Assembly: GCA_023390245.1 (NCBI GenBank)
Contig: JAEWDF010000081.1
Span: 1 to 26,105, forward strand
DNA from: Pseudomonadota bacterium
GTDB taxonomy: Bacteria; Pseudomonadota; Alphaproteobacteria; Caulobacterales; Caulobacteraceae
Direction: 5' to 3'
DNA length: 26,105 nucleotides
The notes under the pieces: model-generated
Database searches by the model: none
Told to the model about the DNA's origin: nothing
The model's input: the letters and a program-made list of their open reading frames with translations, nothing else
Position numbers and translations under genes: made by a program
Part shown: positions 6,980 through 14,460 of the stretch, one piece after another
Numbering within the stretch: the first letter of the stretch is position 1
Layout of the letters: every line of letters starts with the position of its first letter

Positions 6980-7010
6980 GGGCCCCGGCGTCTCGCGCGG
7001 GGCCCTTTTT
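6980..7010 (+). terminator. Rho-independent terminator of the atp operon
   Basis: GGGCCCC (6980-6986) pairs with GGGGCCC (6999-7005), and TTTTT follows at 7006-7010. This is a classical intrinsic terminator starting 28 bases after the atpF stop codon, and it also separates the operon from the convergent gene ending at 7036. Confidence 0.9.
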
Positions 7011-7035
7011 CATGGCCGTTCGAGACGGCCCGGGA

Positions 7036-7503
7036 TCAGTGGGCGGGCGCGCCGCCGACGATCGTGGGACCGCGCTTCTCGCGCGCCACCAGCCGGCCAT
7101 AGACATTGCCCAGCACAATGCCGAACACCGCATGGGTGATCAGCAGCCAGGCCAGGGTGCCGAAGCCGGCGCCGGCCGTGAAGGTCCGGTAGTTTCCGAA
7201 CATGACGATGCCGGCCATCATCAGCACCCAGGCGCCGACGGCGAAGACGATGCCCTTGGTCTCGGGCGTGTCGGTCGGCAGCCGGGGGCACAGCACGCCG
7301 AACAGCGGCCCCAGGATGAAGACGCCGCTGATCACATGGACGGCCCATCCGACCGCCATGTTGCCGGGCATGCCCAGCATGCTGGCGATGACGCCCTGGA
7401 AGGGGTCGAACCAGTGCAGGAACATATTGGGAATCTCGAGCAGGGACGCGGCGATGGTGGCGAAGACGCCGGCGACCAGACCCTTTTGTACGCGTGACAT
7501 CAT
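7036..7503 (-). CDS. four-helix membrane protein, DUF6789-like
   Basis: 155 residues from the atg at 7503 (a second atg follows directly). GGGAGG lies 11 bases upstream, whereas the longer open frame to 7587 has no good ribosome site. Four hydrophobic segments are visible: LVAGVFATIAASLLEIPNMF, MAVGWAVHVISGVFILGPLFGVL, IVFAVGAWVLMMAGIVMF and LAWLLITHAVFGIVLGNVYG. The beginning (MSRVQKGLVAGVFAT) and the layout resemble small uncharacterised bacterial inner-membrane proteins of the DUF6789 type, but this match is from memory of the pattern. No catalytic residue is evident. It converges with atpF and lies downstream of the PGPGW-like gene on the same strand, separated by 135 bases without a gene. 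Function unknown. Confidence 0.75.
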   Translation of the reverse strand: MMSRVQKGLVAGVFATIAASLLEIPNMFLHWFDPFQGVIASMLGMPGNMAVGWAVHVISGVFILGPLFGVLCPRLPTDTPETKGIVFAVGAWVLMMAGIVMFGNYRTFTAGAGFGTLAWLLITHAVFGIVLGNVYGRLVAREKRGPTIVGGAPAH

Positions 7504-7638
7504 GACCAGGAGCGCCTCCCAACGCTGGTTCGGTTCTCTGATAACGCGTGGGAGAGGATACCCCCGGCAGGCGAGGGCGGCGTTCAACTTCCCGTGGTTA
7601 GCGAGCGCCGAAACGCAACTGCGAGATGAGGGCGCCGA

Positions 7639-8142
7639 TCAGCGAAAAAGCTTGCGGAAATAACGGCGCAGGCGCTTTCGCACGCGCACAAGACGGCGAC
7701 GGCGGCGGAGCACAAGCTTTTCCGCGCGCAGGGCCTGCTGCCAGAAGACCGGAGCGATCTCCGGCCTGCGGCGCAGCAGGCGGCGGAAGGGATAGACCCA
7801 TTTGGGCCGCGCGTGCTGGACGCGGATGAACTGCCGCTTGGCCCAGAAGCTGCTGCGCAGCATCAGCATCAGGCCCAGGGCGATGACCGGAATGCCGCCC
7901 GGACCCGGCAGGGGGGCTATCAGCACGCCCAGCAGAACCACGAACAGGCCGCCCCCCATATAGGCCCAGCGGCGGGCCACGCGGAGCAGGCGGCTGCGCG
8001 GCTGGAGCGGCGGGAACAGGGAGGAGGCGGTATAGGTCACGGATCGCCGCAGATGGGGAGGAGGGGGCGTCGCAGCAACGGCCGCCCCGGCCGGCCGATC
8101 CCCCGTCGGGAAAGGAATCGACGACCGTGACGACCTTGCCAC
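7639..8142 (-). CDS. PGPGW-like small membrane protein with arginine-rich tail
   Basis: 167 residues from the atg at 8142. The centre holds a hydrophobic hairpin (WAYMGGGLFVVLLGVLIAPLPGPGGIPVIALGLMLML) with the PLPGPG-x-P signature of small PGPGW-type transmembrane proteins of unknown function. The first 34 residues are low-complexity (proline, serine, arginine) and may not be translated; a gtg at 8040 is an alternative start. The last 60 or so residues are extremely basic, ending RRRRRLVRVRKRLRRYFRKLFR, which would face the cytoplasm and could bind lipid headgroups or nucleic acid. It lies downstream of gcvPB on the same strand, 135 bases away with a hairpin between, so it may not belong to that operon. 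Confidence 0.7.
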   Translation of the reverse strand: MARSSRSSIPFPTGDRPAGAAVAATPPPPHLRRSVTYTASSLFPPLQPRSRLLRVARRWAYMGGGLFVVLLGVLIAPLPGPGGIPVIALGLMLMLRSSFWAKRQFIRVQHARPKWVYPFRRLLRRRPEIAPVFWQQALRAEKLVLRRRRRLVRVRKRLRRYFRKLFR

Positions 8143-8248
8143 ATGGACCTTAACGCCAGGCTTCGATGGCCGATCCGTGTCCGCCGGATGAAGCTTTGGT
8201 CATCAACGCAGAGGAACGCCGGCCGTGGCCGAACGGACACGCAGCGAA

Positions 8249-8273
8249 ATCCTCCCCGCGACCGGGGGAGGAT
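8249..8273 (-). terminator. stem-loop after gcvPB
   Basis: Bases 8249-8257 (ATCCTCCCC) pair perfectly with 8265-8273 (GGGGAGGAT) across a seven-base loop, starting five bases after the gcvPB stop codon on the minus strand. Only a short ATTT follows in the transcript, so it may be a weak terminator or a 3'-end stabiliser of the gcv mRNA. Confidence 0.55.
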
Positions 8274-8277
8274 CGAA

Positions 8278-9864
8278 TCAGGCCGCCTGGTTGGAGCCTT
8301 CGGGCGCGGACCAGCGCAGCACCGGCGAGCGGGCGGCGCGGGTTTCGTCCAGGCGCTTCAGCGGCGCATGGAAGGGCGCGCCCTTGAAGCGATCCACGTC
8401 GCCGGCTTTCGCCGCCTCGGCCAGCAGGCGCATGGCCTCGATGAAGCGGTCCAGCTCGGCCTTGGACTCGGTCTCGGTCGGCTCGATCAGCATGGCGCCG
8501 TGGACGACCAGCGGGAAATACATGGTCATCGGGTGGAAGCCCTCGTCGATCATCGCCTTGGCGAAGTCGAGGGTAGTGACGTCCGTGCCCTTCAGCCATT
8601 CGTCGTCGAACAGGGCCTCGTGCATGCAGGGGCCGTCGGGGAAGGCCGGGCTCATCAGGTCCTGGAGGCGGGCCTTGATGTAGTTGGCGTTCAGCACCGC
8701 GTCCTCGGCGACCTGGCGCAGGCCGTCCGAGCCATGGCTCATCATGTAGCTGAGGGCGCGGACATACATGCCCATCTGGCCCTGGAAGGCGCACAGGCGG
8801 CCGAAGGCCTGGGCGGCGTCGCCCTCTTCGCGCTCGATCAGGGCGTAGCCGTTATCATCGTGCACGACCCAGGGAGCGGGCGCGAACGGGGCCAGGGCCT
8901 CGGACAGCACCACCGGACCCGCGCCCGGTCCGCCCCCGCCGTGCGGCGTGGAGAAGGTCTTGTGCAGATTGATGTGCATGGCGTCGACGCCCAGGTCGCC
9001 GGGGCGCACCCGGCCGACGATGGCGTTGAAGTTGGCCCCGTCGCAGTAGAAATAGGCCCCCGCCTCGTGCGTCAGGCGGCTGATCTCCAGGATGTCGCGC
9101 TCGAACAGGCCGCAGGTGTTGGGGTTGGTCACCATGATGGCGGCGACGTCCGGCCCCAGCTTGGCGGCCAGGTCGGCAACGTCCACGCGGCCGTCCTCGG
9201 TCTGGGCGACCTCGACCACCGAATAGCCGACGAAGGCGGCGGTGGCGGGGTTGGTGCCATGAGCGCTGGTGGGCACCAGCACCTTGCGGCGCTGGGCGTG
9301 CTCGCCCTTGGCCTCGTGCGCGGCGCGAATGGCCATAAGGCCGCACAGTTCGCCGTGGGCGCCGGCCTTGGGCGACAGGGCGACGGCGGGCATGCCGGTC
9401 AGGGTCTTCAGCCAGTGGGCCAGGGTGTCCATCAGCTCCAGCGCGCCCTGCACCGTCGATTGCGGTTGCAGGGGATGGATGTCGGAGAAGCCCGGCAGGC
9501 GCGCCATCTTCTCGTTCAGGCGCGGGTTGTGCTTCATCGTGCACGAGCCCAGGGGATAGATGGCCAGGTCGATGGCGTGGTTCTTCTGGCTCAGGCGCAC
9601 ATAGTGGCGCATGGCTTCGGGCTCCGACAGGCCGGGCAGGCCGATCGGGTCCTTGCGGACCAGGTCGCCCAGATCGGAGCCGTCGGTCTTGGGCTCCGGC
9701 AGGTCGACGCCGGTCTTGCCCCAGCCGTCCAGTTCGAAGATCAGCTTCTCGTCCTGCAGCAGGCCGCGCCCGCCGGTCAGGGTCGGATGCTTGTAGTCGT
9801 GGTCGCTTCCAACGATGGGGGCGTTCGGGGCGGTCGGGCGGCCGACGGTGTTCATGGTGCTCAT
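8278..9864 (-). CDS. gcvPB: glycine dehydrogenase (decarboxylating) subunit 2
   Basis: 528 residues, the C-terminal half of the P-protein encoded as a separate chain. With GcvPA it decarboxylates glycine and passes the aminomethyl group to the lipoyl arm of GcvH. The pyridoxal phosphate lysine is K302 in INLHKTFSTPHGGGGPG. Other marks are YPLGSCTMKHNP, STVQGALELM, PTSAHGTNPATA and MVTNPNTCGLFE. The start is atg at 9864 (a second in-frame atg follows three codons later). The only Shine-Dalgarno-like bases, gagcgg, come from the end of the repeat element at 9874-9998. It is the last gene of the gcv operon. Confidence 0.97.
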   Translation of the reverse strand: MSTMNTVGRPTAPNAPIVGSDHDYKHPTLTGGRGLLQDEKLIFELDGWGKTGVDLPEPKTDGSDLGDLVRKDPIGLPGLSEPEAMRHYVRLSQKNHAIDLAIYPLGSCTMKHNPRLNEKMARLPGFSDIHPLQPQSTVQGALELMDTLAHWLKTLTGMPAVALSPKAGAHGELCGLMAIRAAHEAKGEHAQRRKVLVPTSAHGTNPATAAFVGYSVVEVAQTEDGRVDVADLAAKLGPDVAAIMVTNPNTCGLFERDILEISRLTHEAGAYFYCDGANFNAIVGRVRPGDLGVDAMHINLHKTFSTPHGGGGPGAGPVVLSEALAPFAPAPWVVHDDNGYALIEREEGDAAQAFGRLCAFQGQMGMYVRALSYMMSHGSDGLRQVAEDAVLNANYIKARLQDLMSPAFPDGPCMHEALFDDEWLKGTDVTTLDFAKAMIDEGFHPMTMYFPLVVHGAMLIEPTETESKAELDRFIEAMRLLAEAAKAGDVDRFKGAPFHAPLKRLDETRAARSPVLRWSAPEGSNQAA

Positions 9865-9873
9865 TTCAATTCA

Positions 9874-9998
9874 CCGCTCATCCCCGCGAAAGCGGAGATG
9901 CAGGTCTTTGGGCGAAAGGTCTCGCCGATGATCGAAGCCGCGTATCCCAGACCCGTCGCGTGAAAGGACTGGGTCCCCGCTTTCGCGGGGATGAGCGG
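9874..9998. repeat. 125-bp MITE-like element (family 1, copy 2) between gcvPA and gcvPB
   Basis: Left arm 9874-9903 and right arm 9969-9998 are inverted repeats matching at 27 of 30 positions. The right arm is identical to the right arm of the copy at 2281-2310, and the first 22 bases of the left arm are identical to that of the other copy. The interior differs between copies. In the direction of gcv transcription the element ends nine bases before the gcvPB start codon, as the other copy ends six bases before scpB. Confidence 0.9.
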
Positions 9999-10021
9999 AA
10001 GGAGAGTGCGCGAGCGCATCA

Positions 10022-11368
10022 TCAGGCCGCCAGGACCTTGGCGAGGGCGCTCGCCAGGACCTTGATGTCGGCGTCCAGGGTCGTCTCGGTAGCGGCGACC
10101 AGCAGGACATCGTCCTGGCCCGCGTCGGGCGCCAGGCGGCTGTAGGGCACGCCCGCCAGGATGTGATGGGCGGCCAGGGCGTCGACGACCTCGGCCGCCG
10201 GCTTGGGCAGCCTGATCGCGAACTCGTTGAAGAAGCGCGGGGTCAGGACTTCGACGCCCGGAACGGCGGCCAGGGCGTCGCGCGCGGCCACGGCCTTCTC
10301 GTGGTTCAACAGGGCCAGCCGGCGCAAGCCCGTCTCGCCCAGCAGGCTCATGTGGATGGTGAAGGCCAGGGTGCACAGGCCCGAGTTGGTGCAGATGTTC
10401 GAGGTGGCCTTGTCGCGGCGGATGTGCTGCTCCCGCGTCGACAGGGTCAGGACGAAGCCCCTTTCCCCATCCGCATCGACCGTCTCGCCGGTCAGGCGGC
10501 CGGGCATCTGGCGGATCAGCTTCTCGCGCGTGGCGAACAGGCCGACGTAGGGGCCGCCGAAGTTCAGGGCGTTGCCGATCGACTGGCCCTCGGCCGCGAC
10601 GATGTCGGCGCCCATCTCGCCGGGGGACTTGAGCAGGCCCATCGACACGGCCTCGGTGACCACGACGATCAGCAGGGCCCCGGCGGCGTGGGCGGCCTCG
10701 GCGATCCGGGTCACGTCGGTCGCCGTGCCGAAAACATTGGGCGTCTGGACGACGACGCAGGCGGTGTCGGGACCGATCTGGTCGATGACGGCGGCCTCGG
10801 CGTCGATCGCCGCGGGCAGGACCTGGGTCTCGACGCCGACGGCGTGGACCACGGTCTCGGTCGCCTTGACGTAGTGGGGGTGGACGCCGCCCGAGATCAC
10901 CGCCTTGTTGCGGCGGGTGACGCGGGTGGCCATCAGCACGCCCTCGGCCATGGCGGTGGAGCCGTCATAGAGGCTGGCGTTGGCCACCGGCATGCCGGTC
11001 AGGTTCGCCACCTGGGTCTGGAATTCGTACAGGTACTGGAGCGTGCCCTGCGCGATTTCCGGCTGGTAGGGGGTGTAGCTGGTCAGGAATTCCGACCGCT
11101 GGATCACATGGTCCACCGTCGCCGGAACATGGTGCCTGTAGGCCCCCGCGCCGCAGAAGAAGGGCACGGCGCCGGCCGCGGCGTTCTTGTTCGCCATGGC
11201 GGACAGGGCGCGTTCGACCTCCAGCTCGCCCGCGACGCGCGGCAGATCGACGGGGGCGTCCAGGCGCGTCGCCTGGGGCACGTCCACGAACAGGTCGTCG
11301 ATGGATTTCGCGCCGATGGCGGCGAGCATCGCCGTGCGGTCGTCGGGCGTCAGGGGGAGGTAGCGCAT
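10022..11368 (-). CDS. gcvPA: glycine dehydrogenase (decarboxylating) subunit 1
   Basis: 448 residues, the N-terminal half of the P-protein, which pairs with GcvPB to form the active heteromer. Recognisable segments are MRYLPLTPDDRTAMLAAIG at the start, FLTSYTPYQPEIAQGTLQYL, FQTQVANLTGMPVANASLYD, VVVQTPNVFG and RREQHIRRDKATSNICTN-type residues near the end (seen here as TREQHIRRDKATSNICTN). It lacks the cofactor lysine, as expected of this subunit. The start is atg at 11368 with GGAG ten bases upstream, immediately next to repeat element 11382-11489. The stop is 157 bases before gcvPB, a gap almost wholly occupied by a repeat. Confidence 0.97.
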   Translation of the reverse strand: MRYLPLTPDDRTAMLAAIGAKSIDDLFVDVPQATRLDAPVDLPRVAGELEVERALSAMANKNAAAGAVPFFCGAGAYRHHVPATVDHVIQRSEFLTSYTPYQPEIAQGTLQYLYEFQTQVANLTGMPVANASLYDGSTAMAEGVLMATRVTRRNKAVISGGVHPHYVKATETVVHAVGVETQVLPAAIDAEAAVIDQIGPDTACVVVQTPNVFGTATDVTRIAEAAHAAGALLIVVVTEAVSMGLLKSPGEMGADIVAAEGQSIGNALNFGGPYVGLFATREKLIRQMPGRLTGETVDADGERGFVLTLSTREQHIRRDKATSNICTNSGLCTLAFTIHMSLLGETGLRRLALLNHEKAVAARDALAAVPGVEVLTPRFFNEFAIRLPKPAAEVVDALAAHHILAGVPYSRLAPDAGQDDVLLVAATETTLDADIKVLASALAKVLAA

Positions 11369-11381
11369 GGTCTTCTCACTC

Positions 11382-11489
11382 CGTCATCCTCAGGCCTGAC
11401 CCGAGGATCGGATGCGGTGCGGGTCGTGCGTCGAGATCTTCGCACGAGCGGTTGAACGGCCGGCCCTCGGGTCGAGCCCGAGGGTGACG
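11382..11489. repeat. 108-bp palindromic intergenic repeat (family 2, copy 1) between gcvH and gcvPA
   Basis: The ends 11382-11407 and 11464-11489 are inverted repeats matching at 21 of 26 positions. The right arm also folds on itself (CCCTCGGG-tcgag-CCCGAGGG). The interior resembles the copy at 11886-11994, including the shared stretch cttcgcacgagcggttga. This family is unrelated to the ccccgcgaaagcgggg elements. The left arm is the more diverged end. Confidence 0.88.
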
Positions 11490-11503
11490 GGTGGAGAGGG
11501 GTC

Positions 11504-11869
11504 CTAAAGCGTGGCCAGGAAGGCGTCGTAGGCCGCCTGGTCCATCAGGCCGTCCAGTTCCGAGGCGTCCGAGACGCGGATCTTCGCAAACCAGCCGTCG
11601 GTCTCGGCGGCCGCGTTGACGGTTTCCGGGGCGGTGGACAGGGCGCCATTGGCCTCGACCACCTCGCCCGAGACGGGGGCGTAGACGTCCGAGGCGGCCT
11701 TGACGCTCTCGACCACGGCGAAGCCGTCGCCCTTGGAGACGGTCTTGCCGACCTCGGGGACTTCCACGAACACCACGTCGCCCAGGGCGTCGGCGGCGTG
11801 CCTGGAGATGCCGACGGTGGCGATGTCGCCGTCCAGGCTGACCCACTCGTGATCCTTGGTGAACTTCAT
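11504..11869 (-). CDS. gcvH: glycine cleavage system H protein
   Basis: 121 residues, the lipoyl carrier that shuttles the aminomethyl intermediate from P to T protein and is re-oxidised by the L protein. The lipoylated lysine is K57 in VVESVKAASDVYAPVSGEVVE, the invariant ESVKA motif. It begins MKFTKDHEWVSLDGDIATVGIS, as in most GcvH proteins. AGGAG stands eight bases before the atg at 11869, a strong ribosome site lying just outside the repeat element 11886-11994. The second gene of the operon; repeats flank it on both sides. Confidence 0.98.
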   Translation of the reverse strand: MKFTKDHEWVSLDGDIATVGISRHAADALGDVVFVEVPEVGKTVSKGDGFAVVESVKAASDVYAPVSGEVVEANGALSTAPETVNAAAETDGWFAKIRVSDASELDGLMDQAAYDAFLATL

Positions 11870-11885
11870 TTTGCTTCTCCTCTCC

Positions 11886-11994
11886 CGTCATCCTCGGGCT
11901 TGACCCGAGGATCGGATGATGTGCGGCCGGTGCGTCGGATGTCTTCGCACGAGCGGTTGATGGTCCGGCCCTCGGGTCAAGCCCGAGGGCGACG
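11886..11994. repeat. 109-bp palindromic intergenic repeat (family 2, copy 2) between gcvT and gcvH
   Basis: The ends 11886-11911 and 11969-11994 are inverted repeats at 23 of 26 positions. Each end also forms a hairpin: CCTCGGG-cttga-CCCGAGG on the left and CCCTCGGG-tcaag-CCCGAGGG on the right. It fills nearly all of the 135-base gap between gcvT and gcvH and has the same ends and a similar interior as 11382-11489. Confidence 0.9.
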
Positions 11995-12004
11995 GAAGTG
12001 AATG

Positions 12005-13132
12005 TTACGCCTTCGGCTTCCGGTAGTAGCGTTGCGGCGTGAAGGGCATGTCGACGACCTCGGCGGCGGCGGGACGGCCGCGCACGATGACCTTCAATTC
12101 CGTACCCAGCGCCGCGAAGGCCGGCGGAACGAAGCCCATGGCGATATTCTTGCCCAGGGTCGGCGAGGGGCCGCCCGAGGTGACCTTGCCGATAATGTTT
12201 CCGTCCAGGTCGGCGATCTCGGCGCCTTCGCGGGCCGGGGCGCCTTCCTTGACCACCAGGCCGACGCGGACGCGCGCCAAAGTCGCTTTAGGTTGGCCGT
12301 CGGCCAGTTCCTTCAGGATGCGGTCGGCGCCGGGGAAGTCGGCGCGTTCCTTGCGCGACTTCGACAGGGCGAAGGTCAGGGCGCCTTCGACGGGGCTGGT
12401 GGTCGGGTCGATGTCGTGGCCGTGCAGCGGCAGGCCGGCCTCCAGCCGCAGGCTGTCGCGCGCGCCCAGGCCGACCGGCTTGACGCGGGCGTCCTTCAGC
12501 AGGGTGTTCCAGACGCGCTCGGCCTGGTCCGCCGGGACCGAGATCTCGTAGCCGTCCTCGCCGGTATAGCCCGAACGGGAGACGAAGCAGTCCGCGCCGA
12601 ACAGCATCAGCCGGGCGCATTCCATGAAGCCCATCTCGGCCAGCACCGGTTCGTGCGCGGCCATGACCTCGGCGGCTTCCGGGCCCTGGATGGCGATCAG
12701 AGCGCGGTCCAGCACCGTCAGGGTCGCGTCGCCTTCCAGGCGCGCGGACCAGAAGGCGAAGTCCTCGTCCTTGTTGCCGGCGTTGACGACGACGAACAGG
12801 CCGTCGTGATCGGGGCGGCCGGCCATCAGGTCGTCGATGACGCCGCCCTGGTCGTTCAGCAGCACCGTATACTTCTGCTTGCCGGCCTTCAGGATCGCAT
12901 AGTCGCCGGGGACGAAGCGCTCGAACTGGGCCACGGCGTCGGCGCCGGAGATCCGGCACTGGCCCATGTGGGAGACGTCGAACAGGCCGGCGTGCTCGCG
13001 CGTCCAGCGGTGCTCGGCCAGGACGCCTTCGTACTGGACCGGCATTTCATAGCCGCCGAAGCCGACCATGCGGGCGCCCAGCGCCTTGTGCGCGGCGTTG
13101 AGGGGAGTGGTTTTCAGCGTGTCGTCGGCCAT
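12005..13132 (-). CDS. gcvT: aminomethyltransferase (glycine cleavage T protein)
   Basis: 375 residues, full length for GcvT, which transfers the aminomethyl carbon from GcvH to tetrahydrofolate with release of ammonia. The N-terminal folate-binding domain shows EHRWTREHAGLFDVSHMGQ and GGVIDDLMA (the catalytic aspartate is in the D100-D101 pair); further marks are SRSGYTGEDGYEI, GLGARDSLRLEAGLPLHGHD and, near the end, VTSGGPSPTLGKNIAMGFV. The start is atg at 13132 with GGAG eight bases upstream. It is the first gene of the operon, directly behind the tandem glycine riboswitch, which makes regulation by glycine very likely. Confidence 0.97.
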   Translation of the reverse strand: MADDTLKTTPLNAAHKALGARMVGFGGYEMPVQYEGVLAEHRWTREHAGLFDVSHMGQCRISGADAVAQFERFVPGDYAILKAGKQKYTVLLNDQGGVIDDLMAGRPDHDGLFVVVNAGNKDEDFAFWSARLEGDATLTVLDRALIAIQGPEAAEVMAAHEPVLAEMGFMECARLMLFGADCFVSRSGYTGEDGYEISVPADQAERVWNTLLKDARVKPVGLGARDSLRLEAGLPLHGHDIDPTTSPVEGALTFALSKSRKERADFPGADRILKELADGQPKATLARVRVGLVVKEGAPAREGAEIADLDGNIIGKVTSGGPSPTLGKNIAMGFVPPAFAALGTELKVIVRGRPAAAEVVDMPFTPQRYYRKPKA

Positions 13133-13171
13133 GGCGGGCTCCAGGGTCGCGGATGGGGACGGTTTCCCGCC
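13133..13171 (-). promoter_or_regulatory. possible translational expression platform of the gcvT leader
   Basis: On the transcript GGCGGG (13171-13166) is fully complementary to CCCGCC (13138-13133), which abuts the gcvT atg. Pairing would place the Shine-Dalgarno GGAG (about 13143-13140) within the enclosed loop next to a blocked start codon. Its position directly after the second aptamer suggests the switch could act on translation; no intrinsic terminator with a U-run is visible. This is a structural guess made by eye. Confidence 0.4.
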
Positions 13172-13180
13172 GGTCTCGCG

Positions 13181-13382
13181 CCCCCGCTGTCCTGAAGCCT
13201 GAGAGATTCCGGCGCCGATAGGATGGCGCCTTGCTCCGTCGGCGCGCCTTCGGAACCAGGTTCCTGGGCGACTTTCCAGCGTCCGTGCGCTTTCGCGGTC
13301 CTTTTGCCTGAGCGTTTCCGGGGCGGTTGCGCCTTCGGCGTCGGGGCCGGCCGTCCGGTCCCGATCTCTCCCGCGAGAGCGA
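13181..13382 (-). ncRNA. tandem glycine riboswitch
   Basis: The leader of gcvT on the minus strand contains two consecutive glycine aptamers. Aptamer 1 (about 13380-13280) shows GCGGGAGAGA, CCGAAGGCGCAA and GGAAACGCUCAGGCAAAAGG followed by ACCGC. Aptamer 2 (about 13280-13181) shows CUGGAAAG, CCGACGGAGCAAGGCG and GGAAUCUCUCAGGC, then ending GGACAGCGGGGG. These match the known conserved cores of the glycine riboswitch, and the position upstream of the glycine cleavage operon is the classical one. In this context glycine binding normally switches expression on. Confidence 0.95.
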
Positions 13383-13387
13383 CCGAC

Positions 13388-13416
13388 CTAAGCCACCGAC
13401 TCCGGCCGCGAGTCAA
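13388..13416 (-). promoter_or_regulatory. promoter of the riboswitch-gcv operon
   Basis: On the minus strand TTGACT (13416-13411) is followed after 17 bases by GCTTAG (13393-13388), resembling the Caulobacter housekeeping promoter. The predicted start of transcription, near 13381, coincides with the beginning of the first aptamer. Two GANTC sites fall inside: GAGTC at 13410-13414 overlapping the -35, and GACTC at 13398-13402 in the spacer. Both are potential CcrM methylation sites. Confidence 0.6.
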
Positions 13417-13492
13417 GCGGAGCCCGGCCTTGCCAGTCGTCGTTCCGGTCGTCAGAGGTGTATCGCTTTGCGATGCAGCCGCAGGACCCGCC

Positions 13493-14458
13493 ATGACCGA
13501 CCGCCTCAGCCTCGACGACCATATCGCCGCCCTGGATGCGCCCGAGGGGCTGAAGGCCGTGCTGGACGTGGTCGCGCAAGCGTGCGTCGATATCCGCGCG
13601 GTGGTGTCGGGCGGGGCGCTCGCGGGGGCGCTGGGAGCGTCGGGTGCGGTGAACGTGCAGGACGAGGAGCAGAAGAAGCTCGACGTCATCTCCAACGACA
13701 TCCTGACCGGCGCGCTGCTGGCCTGTCCGGCCGTGGCGGGCGTGGCGTCCGAGGAGGTGGAGGCCGCCCAGATCGCCGAACATCCCGGCGACTACCTGGT
13801 CCTGTTCGATCCGCTGGACGGCTCGTCCAACATCGACATCAATGCGCCGGTGGGCACCATCGTCTCCGTGCTGAAGGCGCCGGGCGGAACGCCGGCCGAG
13901 GCGGACTTCCTGCAGCCGGGACGAAATCAGGTCGCGGCCCTCTATGCGCTGTACGGCGCCCAGACCATGCTGGTGCTGACCACGGGCGACGGGGTGCGGG
14001 GCTTCACCCTGTCGGGCGACGGCCGGTGGCTGCTGACCCACGACGCCATCGCGATCGCGCCGGACACCCGGGAGTTCGCCATCAACATGTCGAACCGCCG
14101 TCACTGGGCCGAGCCGGTGCAGCGCTATGTCGACGGCGTGCTGGCGGGCAAGGACGGGCCGCGCGGCAAGGACTTCAACATGCGCTGGGTCGCCGCCATG
14201 GTCGCCGATGTGCACCGCATCCTGATGCGCGGCGGAGTCTTCCTGTATCCGTGGGACAAGCGCGAGCCGAACAAGCCGGGCAAGCTGCGCCTGATGTACG
14301 AGGGCAATCCGATGGCCCTGCTGGTCGAGCAGGCGGGGGGCAGGGCGACGACGGACGGACGGCGGGCGATCCTGGACATCCAGCCCGAGCAGCTGCACCA
14401 GCGGATCGCGGTCGCGCTGGGTTCGGCCGGCGAGATCGACGCCTTCGCGAGCGCCTGA
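13493..14458 (+). CDS. fbp: fructose-1,6-bisphosphatase, class I
   Basis: 321 residues from the atg at 13493 with AGGA upstream; a longer frame from 13223 would run through the riboswitch region and is rejected. The enzyme hydrolyses fructose 1,6-bisphosphate in gluconeogenesis. The metal-binding signature FDPLDGSSNID (D106 to D115) is intact, with an acidic SEEVE (86-90) before it and substrate-binding segments SNRRHWAEP, MRWVAAMVADVHRIL and GGVFLYPWDKR, then PGKLRLMYEGNPMALLVEQAGG. The order of motifs is that of class I, not GlpX. It is divergent from gcvT and followed after two bases by pncA, so the two are probably co-transcribed. Confidence 0.95.
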   Translation: MTDRLSLDDHIAALDAPEGLKAVLDVVAQACVDIRAVVSGGALAGALGASGAVNVQDEEQKKLDVISNDILTGALLACPAVAGVASEEVEAAQIAEHPGDYLVLFDPLDGSSNIDINAPVGTIVSVLKAPGGTPAEADFLQPGRNQVAALYALYGAQTMLVLTTGDGVRGFTLSGDGRWLLTHDAIAIAPDTREFAINMSNRRHWAEPVQRYVDGVLAGKDGPRGKDFNMRWVAAMVADVHRILMRGGVFLYPWDKREPNKPGKLRLMYEGNPMALLVEQAGGRATTDGRRAILDIQPEQLHQRIAVALGSAGEIDAFASA

Positions 14459-14460
14459 CC

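Noticed and set aside
8143..9963. 606-codon plus-strand frame over gcvPB
   Set aside because: Composition is glycine/histidine/glutamine-rich shadow of gcvPB and it runs through the repeat element; no start signal or domain.
10163..11455. 430-codon plus-strand frame over gcvPA
   Set aside because: Antisense shadow of gcvPA with low-complexity translation.
9874..11994. CRISPR-like array suggested by several repeats in close succession
   Set aside because: Repeats belong to two families, are inverted rather than direct, are 108-125 bp long and separated by genes; no cas genes.
12002..13195. 397-codon plus-strand frame over gcvT
   Set aside because: Antisense shadow of gcvT that extends into the riboswitch.
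13223..13492. N-terminal extension of fructose-bisphosphatase
   Set aside because: It would translate the reverse strand of the glycine riboswitch and of the gcv promoter; the atg at 13493 has a ribosome site.
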